Shown here: positions 25,400 to 34,188 of the stretch, in pieces
Layout: each line of letters begins with the position of its first letter
Position numbering within the stretch: the first letter of the stretch is position 1
NCBI GenBank assembly: GCA_934343805.1
Contig: CAKRIN010000013.1
Coordinates: forward strand, 7,843-71,842
DNA: 64,000 nucleotides
Direction: 5' to 3'
Source: an uncultured Lachnospira sp.
Lineage (GTDB): Bacteria; Bacillota; Clostridia; Lachnospirales; Lachnospiraceae
Notes under the pieces: model-generated
Databases searched by the model: none
The model's input: only the letters and a program-made list of their open reading frames with translations
Told to the model about the DNA's origin: nothing
Translations under genes and position numbers: made by a program

Positions 25400-26677
25400 T
25401 TACTTGATAATCTCTGTAATACGAACACCAAAGCTTTCCTCAATAACTACCACTTCACCCTTAGCAACATACTTGCCATTGACAAGCACATCAACTGATT
25501 CACCGGCAATCTTGTTAAGTTCAACAATTGTTCCTGGAGCAAATTCCAGAATGTCTTTAATAGACTTTGTTGTTCGTCCAAGTTCAACAGTTACCTCCAA
25601 AGGAACATCCATAATCAGATCAATATTCTCTTTCTGTGAAAGAGGATTAACATCTGCTGCAAATGGCTGAAATGCTGCCGGAGCAACATTAACATCCTGA
25701 ACAGGCTGCATTGGTGTACCCATGTTCTGCATTGGCATCCCATAGCCATATGGCATTCCCTGCATTGGCATCCCCTGCATCGGCATGCCCATATTCTGCA
25801 TTGGCATCCCCTGAGCCATCTGCTGACCCGGATTCACAGGTGCCTGCTGCTGTACCGGCTGTGCTGACATCTGTGGTATTTCCTGCTGTACAGGTTGCTG
25901 CTGTGGCTGAGCCTCCGGCTGTGTTACAGGTTCAGTCTTGGTATCTGCTGTACTATCTGATGATGGCATAAACATATTAAGCAGCTCCTGTGCGAATTCC
26001 TTAGGATACAGCTGCATAATCTCACTATCAATAAGATCTCCTATCTGCATTTTGAAAGCAACCATAACAAATGAATGACTAAGAAACTTAGGCATATCCT
26101 CATCCTGCTCATTGTATGTTTCAATAAGATTAGCAATAGGAGGACTTATATCTATCTTTCTGTTAAACATTGATGAAAGTGATGTAGCTGCTGAGCCCAT
26201 CATCTGGTTCATAGCTTCTCCTATCGCACTAAGATGAAGTTCCGTTAATGGTTCATCAGGATTAGCAACTCCTGTTCCGCCCATCATAAGATCTGTAATT
26301 ATCTTAACATCATTTTCCTTAAGGATTAAGACATTATTGCCCGCAAGACCTTCTTTATAAGAAATCTGCATCATTACACATGGTCTGTCATATTTTCTTG
26401 ATAAATCATCCCATGTTGCAACCTCAACCTTAGGAGTTGTTATATTAACCTTTTGTGAAAGAAGAGAGCTAAGCGTTGTAGCTGCTGTTCCCATGCTGAT
26501 ATTAGATATCTCTCCTACTGCATCTTTTTCTGATTCCGTAAGAGTGAATCCTGCATCCATATTAGTATCATCAACAGCAGTTGCTGTTGTGGCTGCTGTA
26601 TCTGGTATATCGTCTCCTCCCGCATTCATTCCGCTAAGGAGTGCATTTATCTCATCCTGGGATAACATTCCATCCAT
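25400..26677 (-). CDS. fliY: Flagellar motor switch phosphatase FliY (FliN-like C-terminus)
   Basis: Switch-ring protein of Firmicutes that also dephosphorylates CheY-P. 425 residues: an N-terminal CheY-P-binding peptide (SQDEINALLSGM, about 6-17); a CheC-like phosphatase region with the two E..N segments EISNISMGTAATTL and AIGEAMNQMMGSAATSL; a Gln/Pro/Met-rich linker (about 245-340); and a C-terminal FliN/SpoA domain (about 350-425). The linker contains repeated MPMQ and GMP units that are encoded by short direct DNA repeats. It overlaps the fliM stop by one base. Confidence 0.95.
   Translation of the reverse strand: MDGMLSQDEINALLSGMNAGGDDIPDTAATTATAVDDTNMDAGFTLTESEKDAVGEISNISMGTAATTLSSLLSQKVNITTPKVEVATWDDLSRKYDRPCVMMQISYKEGLAGNNVLILKENDVKIITDLMMGGTGVANPDEPLTELHLSAIGEAMNQMMGSAATSLSSMFNRKIDISPPIANLIETYNEQDEDMPKFLSHSFVMVAFKMQIGDLIDSEIMQLYPKEFAQELLNMFMPSSDSTADTKTEPVTQPEAQPQQQPVQQEIPQMSAQPVQQQAPVNPGQQMAQGMPMQNMGMPMQGMPMQGMPYGYGMPMQNMGTPMQPVQDVNVAPAAFQPFAADVNPLSQKENIDLIMDVPLEVTVELGRTTKSIKDILEFAPGTIVELNKIAGESVDVLVNGKYVAKGEVVVIEESFGVRITEIIK
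25706..25816. repeat. Short tandem repeats encoding the Met/Gln/Pro linker of FliY
   Basis: Imperfect repeats of a unit like CTGCATTGGCATCCC recur five or six times within about 110 bp. They encode the MPMQNMG / MQGMP repeats of FliY. Such repeats can vary in number between strains. Confidence 0.75.
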
Positions 26678-27663
26678 TATTGCTCACTCTCCTCTCTGAT
26701 TACCTCTGTAACCCTTACTGCATATTTATCATCATGGTATCCTGGAAGTGCCATAAACTTCTTAATATTGCCTACATAAACATCCAGTTCCTGATCTACC
26801 TTTTTATTAATTCTTATAACATCTCCAACCTGTAAATTAACAAAATCAGAAACATTTATCTTGGATGTACCAAGTACTGCCTTGATAGGAATCACAGCTT
26901 TATCAATTATAGTCTCAATAGCTTCCTCATATGTGTTAGAATCTTTTTCCTGCATATTGGCAAACCAATATTTAGTATTAAGCTTGTCCATTACCGGTTC
27001 AAGCGTTGCATATGGAAGACATATGTTCATAAGACCCTCCACTTCACCAATTTTAAGATTAATAGTGACAATTGCTATTGTCTCACTTGGTGATATTATC
27101 TGTGCGAACTGCGAATTAGTTTCAATTCTTTCCAGTCTTGGATTAACCTTGACTACATTCTCCCATGGTTCTTCCATGAGTCCGACACATACAGAAAAGA
27201 TTCTCTCAAGTATAGTAAGCTCTATTTCCGAAAAATCTCTTTCTTTATCAAGGGAATTACCAGCACCACCAAGAAGTCTGTCAACAATAGCAAACCCCAG
27301 ATTAGATGCCATCTCCATTATAATATTACCTGCAAGCGGCTGCATAGCAACAACCCCAAGAAGTACAGGATTAGAAAGAGCATTTGAAAACTCTGAATAT
27401 ATAACAACTTCCGAGTTAACGACATCCACACTCACTGACTTTCTAAGATAAGCGGGAAGATTAGTCGCAAGAAGTCTTCCAAAATGTTCAAATATAATCT
27501 CAAGCGTTCTTAAATGTTCTTTAGAAAACTTTGATGGTCTGGCAAAGTCATAATTCTTAATCTGCTTCTCATCATTGTTCTTCATCTCGTCAACATCTAA
27601 TTCACCGCTGCTTAATGCTTTCAAGAGGTTATCAATTTCACTTTGTGAAAGTACCTCTCCCAT
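26677..27663 (-). CDS. fliM: Flagellar motor switch protein FliM
   Basis: Binds CheY-P and transmits the switch signal to FliG. 328 residues: N-terminal CheY-P-binding motif LSQSEIDNLLKAL (about 5-17), a flexible linker, the CheC-like middle domain (about 40-230, including GAGNSL and ELTILERIF) and the C-terminal SpoA/FliN-like domain (about 250-328). The start at 27663 (MGEVLSQ) has AGGAGG upstream. It lies 33 bp after fliL. Confidence 0.96.
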   Translation of the reverse strand: MGEVLSQSEIDNLLKALSSGELDVDEMKNNDEKQIKNYDFARPSKFSKEHLRTLEIIFEHFGRLLATNLPAYLRKSVSVDVVNSEVVIYSEFSNALSNPVLLGVVAMQPLAGNIIMEMASNLGFAIVDRLLGGAGNSLDKERDFSEIELTILERIFSVCVGLMEEPWENVVKVNPRLERIETNSQFAQIISPSETIAIVTINLKIGEVEGLMNICLPYATLEPVMDKLNTKYWFANMQEKDSNTYEEAIETIIDKAVIPIKAVLGTSKINVSDFVNLQVGDVIRINKKVDQELDVYVGNIKKFMALPGYHDDKYAVRVTEVIREESEQ

Positions 27664-27696
27664 CTTCCTCACCTCCTTACCTGTATTCTATATCAA

Positions 27697-28218
27697 TTAC
27701 TGAATAACCATATTAACAAGTACAGACTCAATAGTTTCTGTTTTAAAAAGTTCCTGGAACTCTTTAAGAAGATCAGCTTCCATAGTAGTTTTGTTGTTAC
27801 TTATTGTGCTATAAGTATACTTAGAAGCCTCATTAGTAATCTTATTAACAATAACCTTCATTCCATTATCAATTGATGTTGATACTGTACTGTAATCCTT
27901 AGCCTTAGAATCAAGTCCGATTGAAACAGTAAGAACAGCATACCTTGTCTTGCCACCATCAACAAAAGAAACAATTATATCTGTGTCATCATTATTCTTA
28001 ACATCAATATATTTAATATCCTGTATGCTTCCACTCCCCTTAGATGAGCTTCCTGTAGTTCCTCCGCCAACATCAAGGTCAATTATCTCTGCAACCTTAG
28101 TTATAAGGGAATTGGTCTTCTTATTGGTCGAAACTAATGAAAATGTAAGAAGCACTGTAAGTACAAGATTAATAAGTACAAGTGCAAGTGTTATTACATT
28201 TATCATACTCTTCTTCAT
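27697..28218 (-). CDS. fliL: Flagellar basal-body-associated protein FliL
   Basis: Single-pass protein that forms a ring around the stator and supports torque. 173 residues: an N-terminal membrane helix (about 6-28) and an extracytoplasmic stomatin-like FliL domain with the C-terminal MEADLLKEFQELFKTETIESVLV segment. It is placed between motB and fliM, as in many Firmicutes. Confidence 0.87.
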   Translation of the reverse strand: MKKSMINVITLALVLINLVLTVLLTFSLVSTNKKTNSLITKVAEIIDLDVGGGTTGSSSKGSGSIQDIKYIDVKNNDDTDIIVSFVDGGKTRYAVLTVSIGLDSKAKDYSTVSTSIDNGMKVIVNKITNEASKYTYSTISNNKTTMEADLLKEFQELFKTETIESVLVNMVIQ

Positions 28219-28232
28219 GAATAATCCTCCTG

Positions 28233-29033
28233 TCAGCTGTTAATAGCATTGTATATCTTTATCTCAACTCTTCTGTTCTGGGCTCTGCCTTCCGGAGTAT
28301 CATTAGTTGCAATAGGAACTGCATCGCCTCTTCCCGAAGAAGTCATACTCTGGTCTGAAAATCCCTTTTCTGATACAAAGAAATCAAAAACACTGTATGC
28401 TCTGTATAAAGAAAGCATCATATTGTTAGGATACTGTGCTGTCTTAATTGGAACATTATCTGTGTGTCCTTCTATTGTAATAATATTATCATCATATTCA
28501 TATATGGAATCACCAACTTTATCCAGCAAAGTTCTTGCTTCTGGAGTAAGTTCAGCTTTTCCGGAATCAAACAAAATTCCTCCGCTCACATTAAGCATAA
28601 CATACTTGCTATACGCGGTTACTTCCACCTGATCAGCAATTCCTGTCTGGCTAAGATTCTTCTGGATATTCTCTGCCATACTCTCAGACTGTTCAAGCCC
28701 TTCCTGCTCTACTTCTTCATAAGCAGACTGGACTTCCTGTGACACATCTCCATCAGTATTAAGTCCCATATTATTATAATATGTACTAAGATCATTAAGC
28801 TGGCTAGCTCCACTGCTGACAAGAATTCCTTCTTTCGATAAGGCTGAACCGCCTGACGGAAGCACACTAAAGCTTGAAGAAAGAGAAGCTGCTATCTCCT
28901 CAAACTTTTCCGAATCAACAGTTGACATAGCAAACATAAGAACGAAGAAACATAAGAGCAGATTCATAAGATCTGAAAACGTATCTTTCCAGAGGGCCGC
29001 TGGTGGTGCATCCTCTGTTCTCTGCTTTGCCAT
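28233..29033 (-). CDS. motB: Flagellar stator protein MotB
   Basis: Peptidoglycan-anchored stator subunit. 266 residues: one transmembrane helix (about 17-40) with the ion-carrying Asp21 in FSDLMNLLLCFFVLMFAMS, a plug/linker (about 45-125) and a C-terminal OmpA-like peptidoglycan-binding domain containing IEGHTDNVPIKT and GRGDAVPIATNDTPEGRAQNRRVEI. The sequence does not by itself decide whether H+ or Na+ is used. The ATG overlaps the motA stop by one base. Confidence 0.95.
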   Translation of the reverse strand: MAKQRTEDAPPAALWKDTFSDLMNLLLCFFVLMFAMSTVDSEKFEEIAASLSSSFSVLPSGGSALSKEGILVSSGASQLNDLSTYYNNMGLNTDGDVSQEVQSAYEEVEQEGLEQSESMAENIQKNLSQTGIADQVEVTAYSKYVMLNVSGGILFDSGKAELTPEARTLLDKVGDSIYEYDDNIITIEGHTDNVPIKTAQYPNNMMLSLYRAYSVFDFFVSEKGFSDQSMTSSGRGDAVPIATNDTPEGRAQNRRVEIKIYNAINS

Positions 29034-29836
29034 CAGCCTTCACCTCCTCCATTATCAGATAAAGAAGTTCTTGCTGAAGGAGCAAGAAATGACTTAAGCT
29101 TTTCTTCAATAACTCTTGGATTCTCTCCTGCCTGAATTGAAAGCAGTCCTTCAATTACTATTTCCTTAAGCTGATACTCATCATTATTCTGAAGCTTCAG
29201 CTTGTTAGAAATAGGAACACAGATCCAGTTAGCTATAAGTGATCCATATAAAGTTGTAAGAAGAGCAACCGCCATATTAGGACCGATTGCTGCAGAATCC
29301 GAAAGATTCTTTAACATATTAACAAGACCAAGCAGTGTACCAATCATTCCCCATGCAGGAGCAAGTGCCGCCCAATTATCAAAGAATCCGATTGTACTCT
29401 TATGTCTTGTATCAAGATTAACAAGTTCTGTTTCAAGAATACCTCTTACAAGCTCAGGTTCTGTACCATCAACAATAAGAAGAATTCCCTTTTTCATAAA
29501 TTCATCATCAAGTCCCTGTGCTATATCCTCAAGTGCAAGAAGTCCTTCCTTTCTGGCTGTATTAGATAACTCAATAATCTTGGCAATAACAGCCCCGTTA
29601 TCAAGCTTAGGATCCTTCATTGCAATACCAAATCCCTTAAGATGTCCAAGGAATGTTTTAAACGTATATGACGTAAGTAATCCCGCTATAGAACCACCAA
29701 TAGTAACGGCTATAGACGGAATATCAACAAACGCATCCATAATTCCTGCCACTGTCGGATTCGCAGTACTAGTGATAATACCAATTACTACCATGGCAAA
29801 TCCAATTACCAATCCTAAAATTGTTGCTAAATCCAT
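29033..29836 (-). CDS. motA: Flagellar stator protein MotA
   Basis: Forms the ion-driven rotating ring of the stator with MotB. 267 residues: four transmembrane helices (two near the N-terminus, about 4-25 and 30-55; two near 145-205) and a cytoplasmic loop with the charged residues that contact FliG (KEGLLALEDIAQGLDDEFMKKG). The conserved ILGLVIGFAMVVIG start and GNxxxPGMIGTLLGLVNML-type segment are present. It lies 61 bp after flbD. Confidence 0.96.
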   Translation of the reverse strand: MDLATILGLVIGFAMVVIGIITSTANPTVAGIMDAFVDIPSIAVTIGGSIAGLLTSYTFKTFLGHLKGFGIAMKDPKLDNGAVIAKIIELSNTARKEGLLALEDIAQGLDDEFMKKGILLIVDGTEPELVRGILETELVNLDTRHKSTIGFFDNWAALAPAWGMIGTLLGLVNMLKNLSDSAAIGPNMAVALLTTLYGSLIANWICVPISNKLKLQNNDEYQLKEIVIEGLLSIQAGENPRVIEEKLKSFLAPSARTSLSDNGGGEG

Positions 29837-29897
29837 ATGTTGCCCCTTCCAAAATCTTATGTTCTTCTATATTAAAAATAATTACTTCTAATCAAAA

Positions 29898-30104
29898 TTA
29901 ATCCTCAGATTCATTAACAGGACCATTAATAATCCTGTTCTTATACGTATAGACCTTCTTAAGCACCTCATCAACGCTTTCTTTAACAAGATACTTGTGT
30001 CCAGTAGTCAGAGTGATTACCGTATCAGGTGTTTCCTCCATAACCTCAATCAATTCCGCGTTAAGCACAAAATGCTTTCCATTAAGCCTTGTAACATCAA
30101 TCAT
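29898..30104 (-). CDS. flbD: FlbD-family small flagellar protein
   Basis: 68 residues, small soluble protein of the FlbD family often found between flgE and motA in Firmicutes; its molecular role is not well established. It shows the family pattern MIDVTRLNGKHFVLNAELIE followed by TPDTVITLTTGHKYLVKES. The start at 30104 has AGGAGG upstream. An upstream in-frame extension (to 30179) crosses the proposed promoter and is rejected. Confidence 0.88.
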   Translation of the reverse strand: MIDVTRLNGKHFVLNAELIEVMEETPDTVITLTTGHKYLVKESVDEVLKKVYTYKNRIINGPVNESED

Positions 30105-30150
30105 AAGACCTCCTGATACTAGATAAGGTATAGTACCCCCATTAAAATCA

Positions 30151-30179
30151 ACTATATATATTAAAACACTTATAAACAA
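30151..30179 (-). promoter_or_regulatory. Promoter for flbD-motA-motB and the downstream fla/che genes
   Basis: On the minus strand TTGTTT (30174-30179), a 17-bp spacer and TATAGT (30151-30156), directly downstream of the flgE terminator. It has the same -35 hexamer as the fla promoter upstream of flgB. Confidence 0.6.
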
Positions 30180-30200
30180 TTATTGCAACAACTACTTATA

Positions 30201-30240
30201 AAAAATACAATAACGCCCCGAAATTCATTATTTCGAGGCG
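30201..30240 (-). terminator. Terminator after the hook gene flgE
   Basis: In the minus-strand RNA an 11-bp stem (30230-30240 with 30214-30224, one G-U pair) is followed by TTATTGTATTTTTT. The C-A mismatch on the other strand supports minus-strand use. It lies 18 bp after flgE. Confidence 0.75.
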
Positions 30241-30257
30241 TTTTATATATTCAGAAA

Positions 30258-31589
30258 TTATCTCTTAAGGTTAATAAGCTCTTCAAGAAGTGTATCCGAA
30301 ACAGTTATAATTCTTGAATTAGCCTGATAACCTCTCTGTGTAGTTATCATATTAGTAAATTCTGATGAAAGGTCAACATTAGACATTTCAAGCACTCCAG
30401 ATGAAATAGAACCATCTGTTGTTGAAATATCCTCTCCAATTCCATCAAAAGTTCCTGAGTTAAGAGTTGCCGAATACAGATTATCTCCGACTTTCTCAAG
30501 ACCTTCTGGATTAGAAAATGTTGTTACAGCTATCTGTCCTATATTTCTTGTATCACCATTGCTATAACTTGCAACAATATAACCAGAATTATCAATACCA
30601 ACAGATGTCATCTTACCGACAGCCTTACCTGCACCAGCTTTATCTGTTCCAATACCCCTGTCACCTTTAATAGATGTCTTGTCAGCAAACATAGTAATTC
30701 CAGAAGCATCAAGAGTCAGAACCGGGCTTGTCTCACTTTCACCAATAGTTCTGATATCAACATTTTCCTTAGTCTGTGATAATGTGGCATCATTAGAAAA
30801 TGTAAGCTTAATCTCCGCATTAGACTGGTCTGCAAGACCTGTAAGCGTATTAAAAGATAATGGTCCGGACACAGTAAATGTAAGGTCTGTTGGATTTCCA
30901 TTCTTCGATACAGAAACCGGTTCCATTGTATACTGGGTATTATCTCCCTGAACACCTGCATACTTAATATTAACTGTTGCCTGGTATGAATTGCCGACGC
31001 TGTCATAGAACTCCAGTGTTGTAGTAATAGTGTCCTTAGAACCAGCGTTAATATTACCTGAAAAATTAACCGCTGATGTTCTCTCCGGTGATGTATAAGT
31101 GAATTCCGGACTGTTTACGTAAAGCTTTGAAACTACATCCTTAACAGTCTTTCCGTTCTCATCAACCTGCCATCCCATAACATTGGCACCGCCTGATGTT
31201 ACAAGAGCTCCTGATTCATCAACCTTGAAATTACCAGCTCTTGTAAAATATGTATTACCCGCATTACTTACAATAAAGAATGCATCTCCTGAAATTTTAA
31301 GATCATATGGATTATCTGTTCTTTCTGCAGCACCCTCAGTAGATACTGCTGTAGATATTGATCCGACAGATGAACCAAGACCAATCTGCATCGCATTAGT
31401 ACCACCCTTGCCTGTCTCGGCATTAGGACCTGATGCAGTCTGTGTTGTCTGATAAAATACTTCTGTAAAAGTCATTGACTGTGACTTATAGGCCACAGTA
31501 TTAACATTGGCGATATTGTTACCAATAACGTCCATTCTTGTCTGATGTGCCTTAAGTCCTGACACAGCAGAGTACATTGATCTCATCAT
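30258..31589 (-). CDS. flgE: Flagellar hook protein FlgE
   Basis: Subunit of the universal-joint hook. 443 residues with the N-terminal rod/hook helix (MRSMYSAVSGLKAHQTRMDVIGNNIANVNTVAYK), a large central hook domain with Ser/Thr/Gly-rich beta structure (about 80-360) and the C-terminal helix (VDLSSEFTNMITTQRGYQANSRIITVSD). Length is normal. The ATG has GGAGGAAT upstream. Before it lies a 108-bp intercistronic segment with several possible hairpins, unusual for this tightly packed operon. Confidence 0.96.
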   Translation of the reverse strand: MMRSMYSAVSGLKAHQTRMDVIGNNIANVNTVAYKSQSMTFTEVFYQTTQTASGPNAETGKGGTNAMQIGLGSSVGSISTAVSTEGAAERTDNPYDLKISGDAFFIVSNAGNTYFTRAGNFKVDESGALVTSGGANVMGWQVDENGKTVKDVVSKLYVNSPEFTYTSPERTSAVNFSGNINAGSKDTITTTLEFYDSVGNSYQATVNIKYAGVQGDNTQYTMEPVSVSKNGNPTDLTFTVSGPLSFNTLTGLADQSNAEIKLTFSNDATLSQTKENVDIRTIGESETSPVLTLDASGITMFADKTSIKGDRGIGTDKAGAGKAVGKMTSVGIDNSGYIVASYSNGDTRNIGQIAVTTFSNPEGLEKVGDNLYSATLNSGTFDGIGEDISTTDGSISSGVLEMSNVDLSSEFTNMITTQRGYQANSRIITVSDTLLEELINLKR

Positions 31590-31697
31590 AATATTATTCC
31601 TCCGTTAATAATTATAAGTCAAATATCCTGATGACACCATATTGACGGGCATAGTTCCTTCAGTCAGTCGGGAACACATTGCTTCCTTTCGGTCCAG
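31590..31697 (-). other. Structured intercistronic segment before flgE (candidate RNA element)
   Basis: 108 bp between the hook-operon protein gene and flgE. The minus-strand RNA can form: a small CC-GAAA-GG tetraloop hairpin (31685-31692); a five-pair GTTCC/GGAAC hairpin (31654-31675); and a stem GTCAATAT / ATATTTGAC with one bulge (31639-31646 with 31618-31626). The first strand of hairpin 2 can instead pair with GGAA upstream, so alternative folds exist. It does not match the c-di-GMP-I consensus I know, and no terminator T-run follows. Confidence 0.45.
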
Positions 31698-32132
31698 CTA
31701 TATAATTACTGCTCCATCAATATTCGTGTAGATATTGTCTTCATTGTTATTCTGATCCATCGCTGTAATGACTGTTCTGTTCTTTGTATTAACTATAAAA
31801 GAAAGATCATCAACTATAACGAGAGATTCCTTGATTCCTTTCGATATTGCCTTTTCGGTTCCTTCCTCAAGCCTCATCATCTGTTCATCTGATAACTGGA
31901 TATCTCTTTCATCAAGCCGCTGTCCAGCATGCTTGGAAAACTTCAATCCTGTGGATGTTTTAATGTCACTGTCGGAAATAACCTCTTCAATCGAACGCTT
32001 CTGATTATATATATCGGCAAAAGTTTTTCCATCATAAGTCTTTTGGACATTATTTTTAGAATTATTTCTGTCAATAATATCTGTCATCTGTTCAATAGAA
32101 GTAATGTTTCCATTAATCATATTATTCATCAT
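31698..32132 (-). CDS. Flagellar operon protein of the TIGR02530 family
   Basis: 144 residues. The N-terminal 55 residues are variable and the C-terminal part has the family core TGLKFSKHAGQRLDERDIQLSD followed by RLEEGTEKAISKGIKESLVIVDDLSFIVNTKNRTVITAMD. This family is found next to flgD/flgE in Firmicutes, but its function is unknown; a hook-assembly role is suggested by context. It follows flgD by 6 bp. Confidence 0.85.
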   Translation of the reverse strand: MMNNMINGNITSIEQMTDIIDRNNSKNNVQKTYDGKTFADIYNQKRSIEEVISDSDIKTSTGLKFSKHAGQRLDERDIQLSDEQMMRLEEGTEKAISKGIKESLVIVDDLSFIVNTKNRTVITAMDQNNNEDNIYTNIDGAVII

Positions 32133-32138
32133 AACAGC

Positions 32139-32699
32139 TTACTCCTCAGTTTTTGTATCATCCTTTGATTCTGTGCCATTTGTTTCATCTGTCTTGCCAG
32201 ATGTATCTGTTGATGTTGACGAATCAGTCTTATTCCATTTATCGTAATATGACTTATCCATAACAGTATCCAGATCTGCAATATCATACAACTTGCCGCC
32301 AATTCCAAGATATACAGTTCCGTTAATATTTTCCCAGTAATCGACAGTTCCACCAATAAATCCGTCACTATTCTGATTAGTAATCATTATAACCTGCTTA
32401 CCTACAAGATCAGAAGCCATGCCCTGAAGAGTATTGGTGTTCATCTCTTTAGTCGCTTCTACCTGCGTAAATGTAGCTAACTGTGCCATATAATCAGAAT
32501 TATCAGTCGGTTCAAGCGGATCCTGGTTCTGCATCTCAGCTACCATAAGCTGCAGGAACTGATCAACATCAAGAGTTGTCTTGCTGCTTGATGTATTAGT
32601 ATTCTTTCCCGTAGAGCTTACACTTGCATTAACATCATCCTTTGTCGATAATGAACCATCTGACTTTACGTAGGACCATGCTCCAATAGTACTTGCCAT
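32139..32699 (-). CDS. flgD: Flagellar hook-capping (scaffold) protein FlgD
   Basis: Caps the growing hook and guides FlgE assembly. 186 residues: a Ser/Thr-rich N-terminus, the conserved FlgD N-terminal block LDVDQFLQLMVAEMQNQDPLEPTDNSDYMAQLATFTQVE (residues about 44-82), a small central beta domain (about 95-145) and a low-complexity Thr/Asp-rich tail (about 160-186). It lies between fliK and the TIGR02530 gene. Confidence 0.93.
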   Translation of the reverse strand: MASTIGAWSYVKSDGSLSTKDDVNASVSSTGKNTNTSSSKTTLDVDQFLQLMVAEMQNQDPLEPTDNSDYMAQLATFTQVEATKEMNTNTLQGMASDLVGKQVIMITNQNSDGFIGGTVDYWENINGTVYLGIGGKLYDIADLDTVMDKSYYDKWNKTDSSTSTDTSGKTDETNGTESKDDTKTEE

Positions 32700-32740
32700 G
32701 TTTTTCTCCTTTCTCCTGATAATAATTAATGCTCATAACA

Positions 32741-34108
32741 TTATGCTGAATACTCAACACTGCTGTCGCCATTAACAATAGCATCCCTTGCCCTGATTTC
32801 CTGATCTGTCATCTCAGATTCTTCAAGTCCTTCCAGACTGCTTAAATCAAGCTTTCTCGAAGCTTTTCGTTCCTGTCCTGCCTGATTAGAATCATTTCCC
32901 TCAAGGTTCTGTTCTGCCTCAAACCCATGACTTTCAATAGTTATCTCAACCGCCTCAACCTTGATGCCCTGATTGTTAAAATGTTCTTTCAAAGCTGTCA
33001 TCTGGTTCTCAAGAGCAGCCTTAACCTGTTCATTCTGGGCTGTAAGCTGTGCCGTAACAACGCCTTCTCTTGCTGTTACTGTGACATGCACCTTTCCAAG
33101 GTTCTCCGGATTAAGCATTACCTCTATGCTCTGCATCTGCTGTCCCGTTGTCAGCTTTATCTGTTCCACAACCTGTCTGACAATATCAGTCTGGTTAACA
33201 TTGCTTACATCATCAACAACTTCACTAAAAGCCTTCTGGATGCTCTGTGACATATCAGTAGTAATCTGTTCTATGCCATCTGAATGTTTATCAGAAAGAA
33301 ATGTATGAGAATCATTATCTTCTTTATCATCTGAAGAACTGCCTTCTGTCTTTACCTTAAGCTTTGACGCTATAACATCATTAACATTCTCATCATCCAT
33401 ATACTGGTCTTCTGGCTGTATATCATCTTCAAAAGACCTGACAGTATCATCAGTGCCATCATCAGCTGCAGGATTCATAGACTCTGCTATACCATCTGCC
33501 TCGCTGTTAATAACATTTTTAAAATCTTCAGGACTGATATCATAATCAGCCATAAGCTGTTGTGTAACAGCTGTCTGAGTATCAAGAATATTATTCAGTG
33601 CAAGCAAAGCATCTGCATCAGTCAGAAAGCTAAGTGAATCACCGCCTCCATTTAACATTACAACAAGATCTGTCAGTTTCTGTGGATCGAGCAGATCAAC
33701 CATTGTCAATCCTAATTGTTCCATTGCATTTTCAATATCTTCATCAGATACATCAAGTGTTTCTTTTATCTTATCCTTTATCTTCGTAACACCATCACTG
33801 ATATCATTCTTCAAAGAATCTGTCGTATCTTTATCAGCCTTAGTAGTGTTTTGTGTTTTGGATGAATTCTGTACCTTAGATGAATCCTGGGTGCCGATAT
33901 TAACTGTTCCATCTGATTTCTTAACCGAAGGTGCTACCTTTTCAGTAAAGCTGCCTGCCGAAGCGCCAGAATTATTCTTTTCAAGAGATCTGTCCATAAC
34001 CTTAGAAAAATCCACTGCCGAAGTTCCGTCCGTAATCGTCTGGTTATCCTGCCTTGATGTTCCCTGAATCATATTGGAAAATGTTCCTGAAATAGCTGAA
34101 CTTACCAT
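32741..34108 (-). CDS. fliK: Flagellar hook-length control protein FliK
   Basis: Exported molecular ruler that switches FlhB specificity when the hook is complete. 455 residues: a long low-complexity Ser/Asp/Thr-rich N-terminal part (about 1-300) and the C-terminal Flg_hook domain (about 310-405) with the signature EVMLNPENLGKVHVTVTA and GIKVEAVEITIE. The start at 34108 (MVSSAISGTF) has AGGAGG upstream; a frame from 34150 is rejected. Confidence 0.9.
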   Translation of the reverse strand: MVSSAISGTFSNMIQGTSRQDNQTITDGTSAVDFSKVMDRSLEKNNSGASAGSFTEKVAPSVKKSDGTVNIGTQDSSKVQNSSKTQNTTKADKDTTDSLKNDISDGVTKIKDKIKETLDVSDEDIENAMEQLGLTMVDLLDPQKLTDLVVMLNGGGDSLSFLTDADALLALNNILDTQTAVTQQLMADYDISPEDFKNVINSEADGIAESMNPAADDGTDDTVRSFEDDIQPEDQYMDDENVNDVIASKLKVKTEGSSSDDKEDNDSHTFLSDKHSDGIEQITTDMSQSIQKAFSEVVDDVSNVNQTDIVRQVVEQIKLTTGQQMQSIEVMLNPENLGKVHVTVTAREGVVTAQLTAQNEQVKAALENQMTALKEHFNNQGIKVEAVEITIESHGFEAEQNLEGNDSNQAGQERKASRKLDLSSLEGLEESEMTDQEIRARDAIVNGDSSVEYSA

Positions 34109-34188
34109 GTTAGTCCTCCTTTCCTTATATTGTATCAGGTTACACTTCACCTAATCATATACATATATCGGGAAGAAGTCTTATATAC

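Noticed and set aside
25706..25816. CRISPR-like repeat array in fliY
   Set aside because: The repeats are short, without spacers, and in frame with the FliY Met/Gln/Pro linker.
31590..31697. c-di-GMP-I riboswitch before flgE
   Set aside because: The GAAA tetraloop hairpin is suggestive, but the conserved CACAGGGCAAACC and GACGCAAAGCC blocks of that class are absent.
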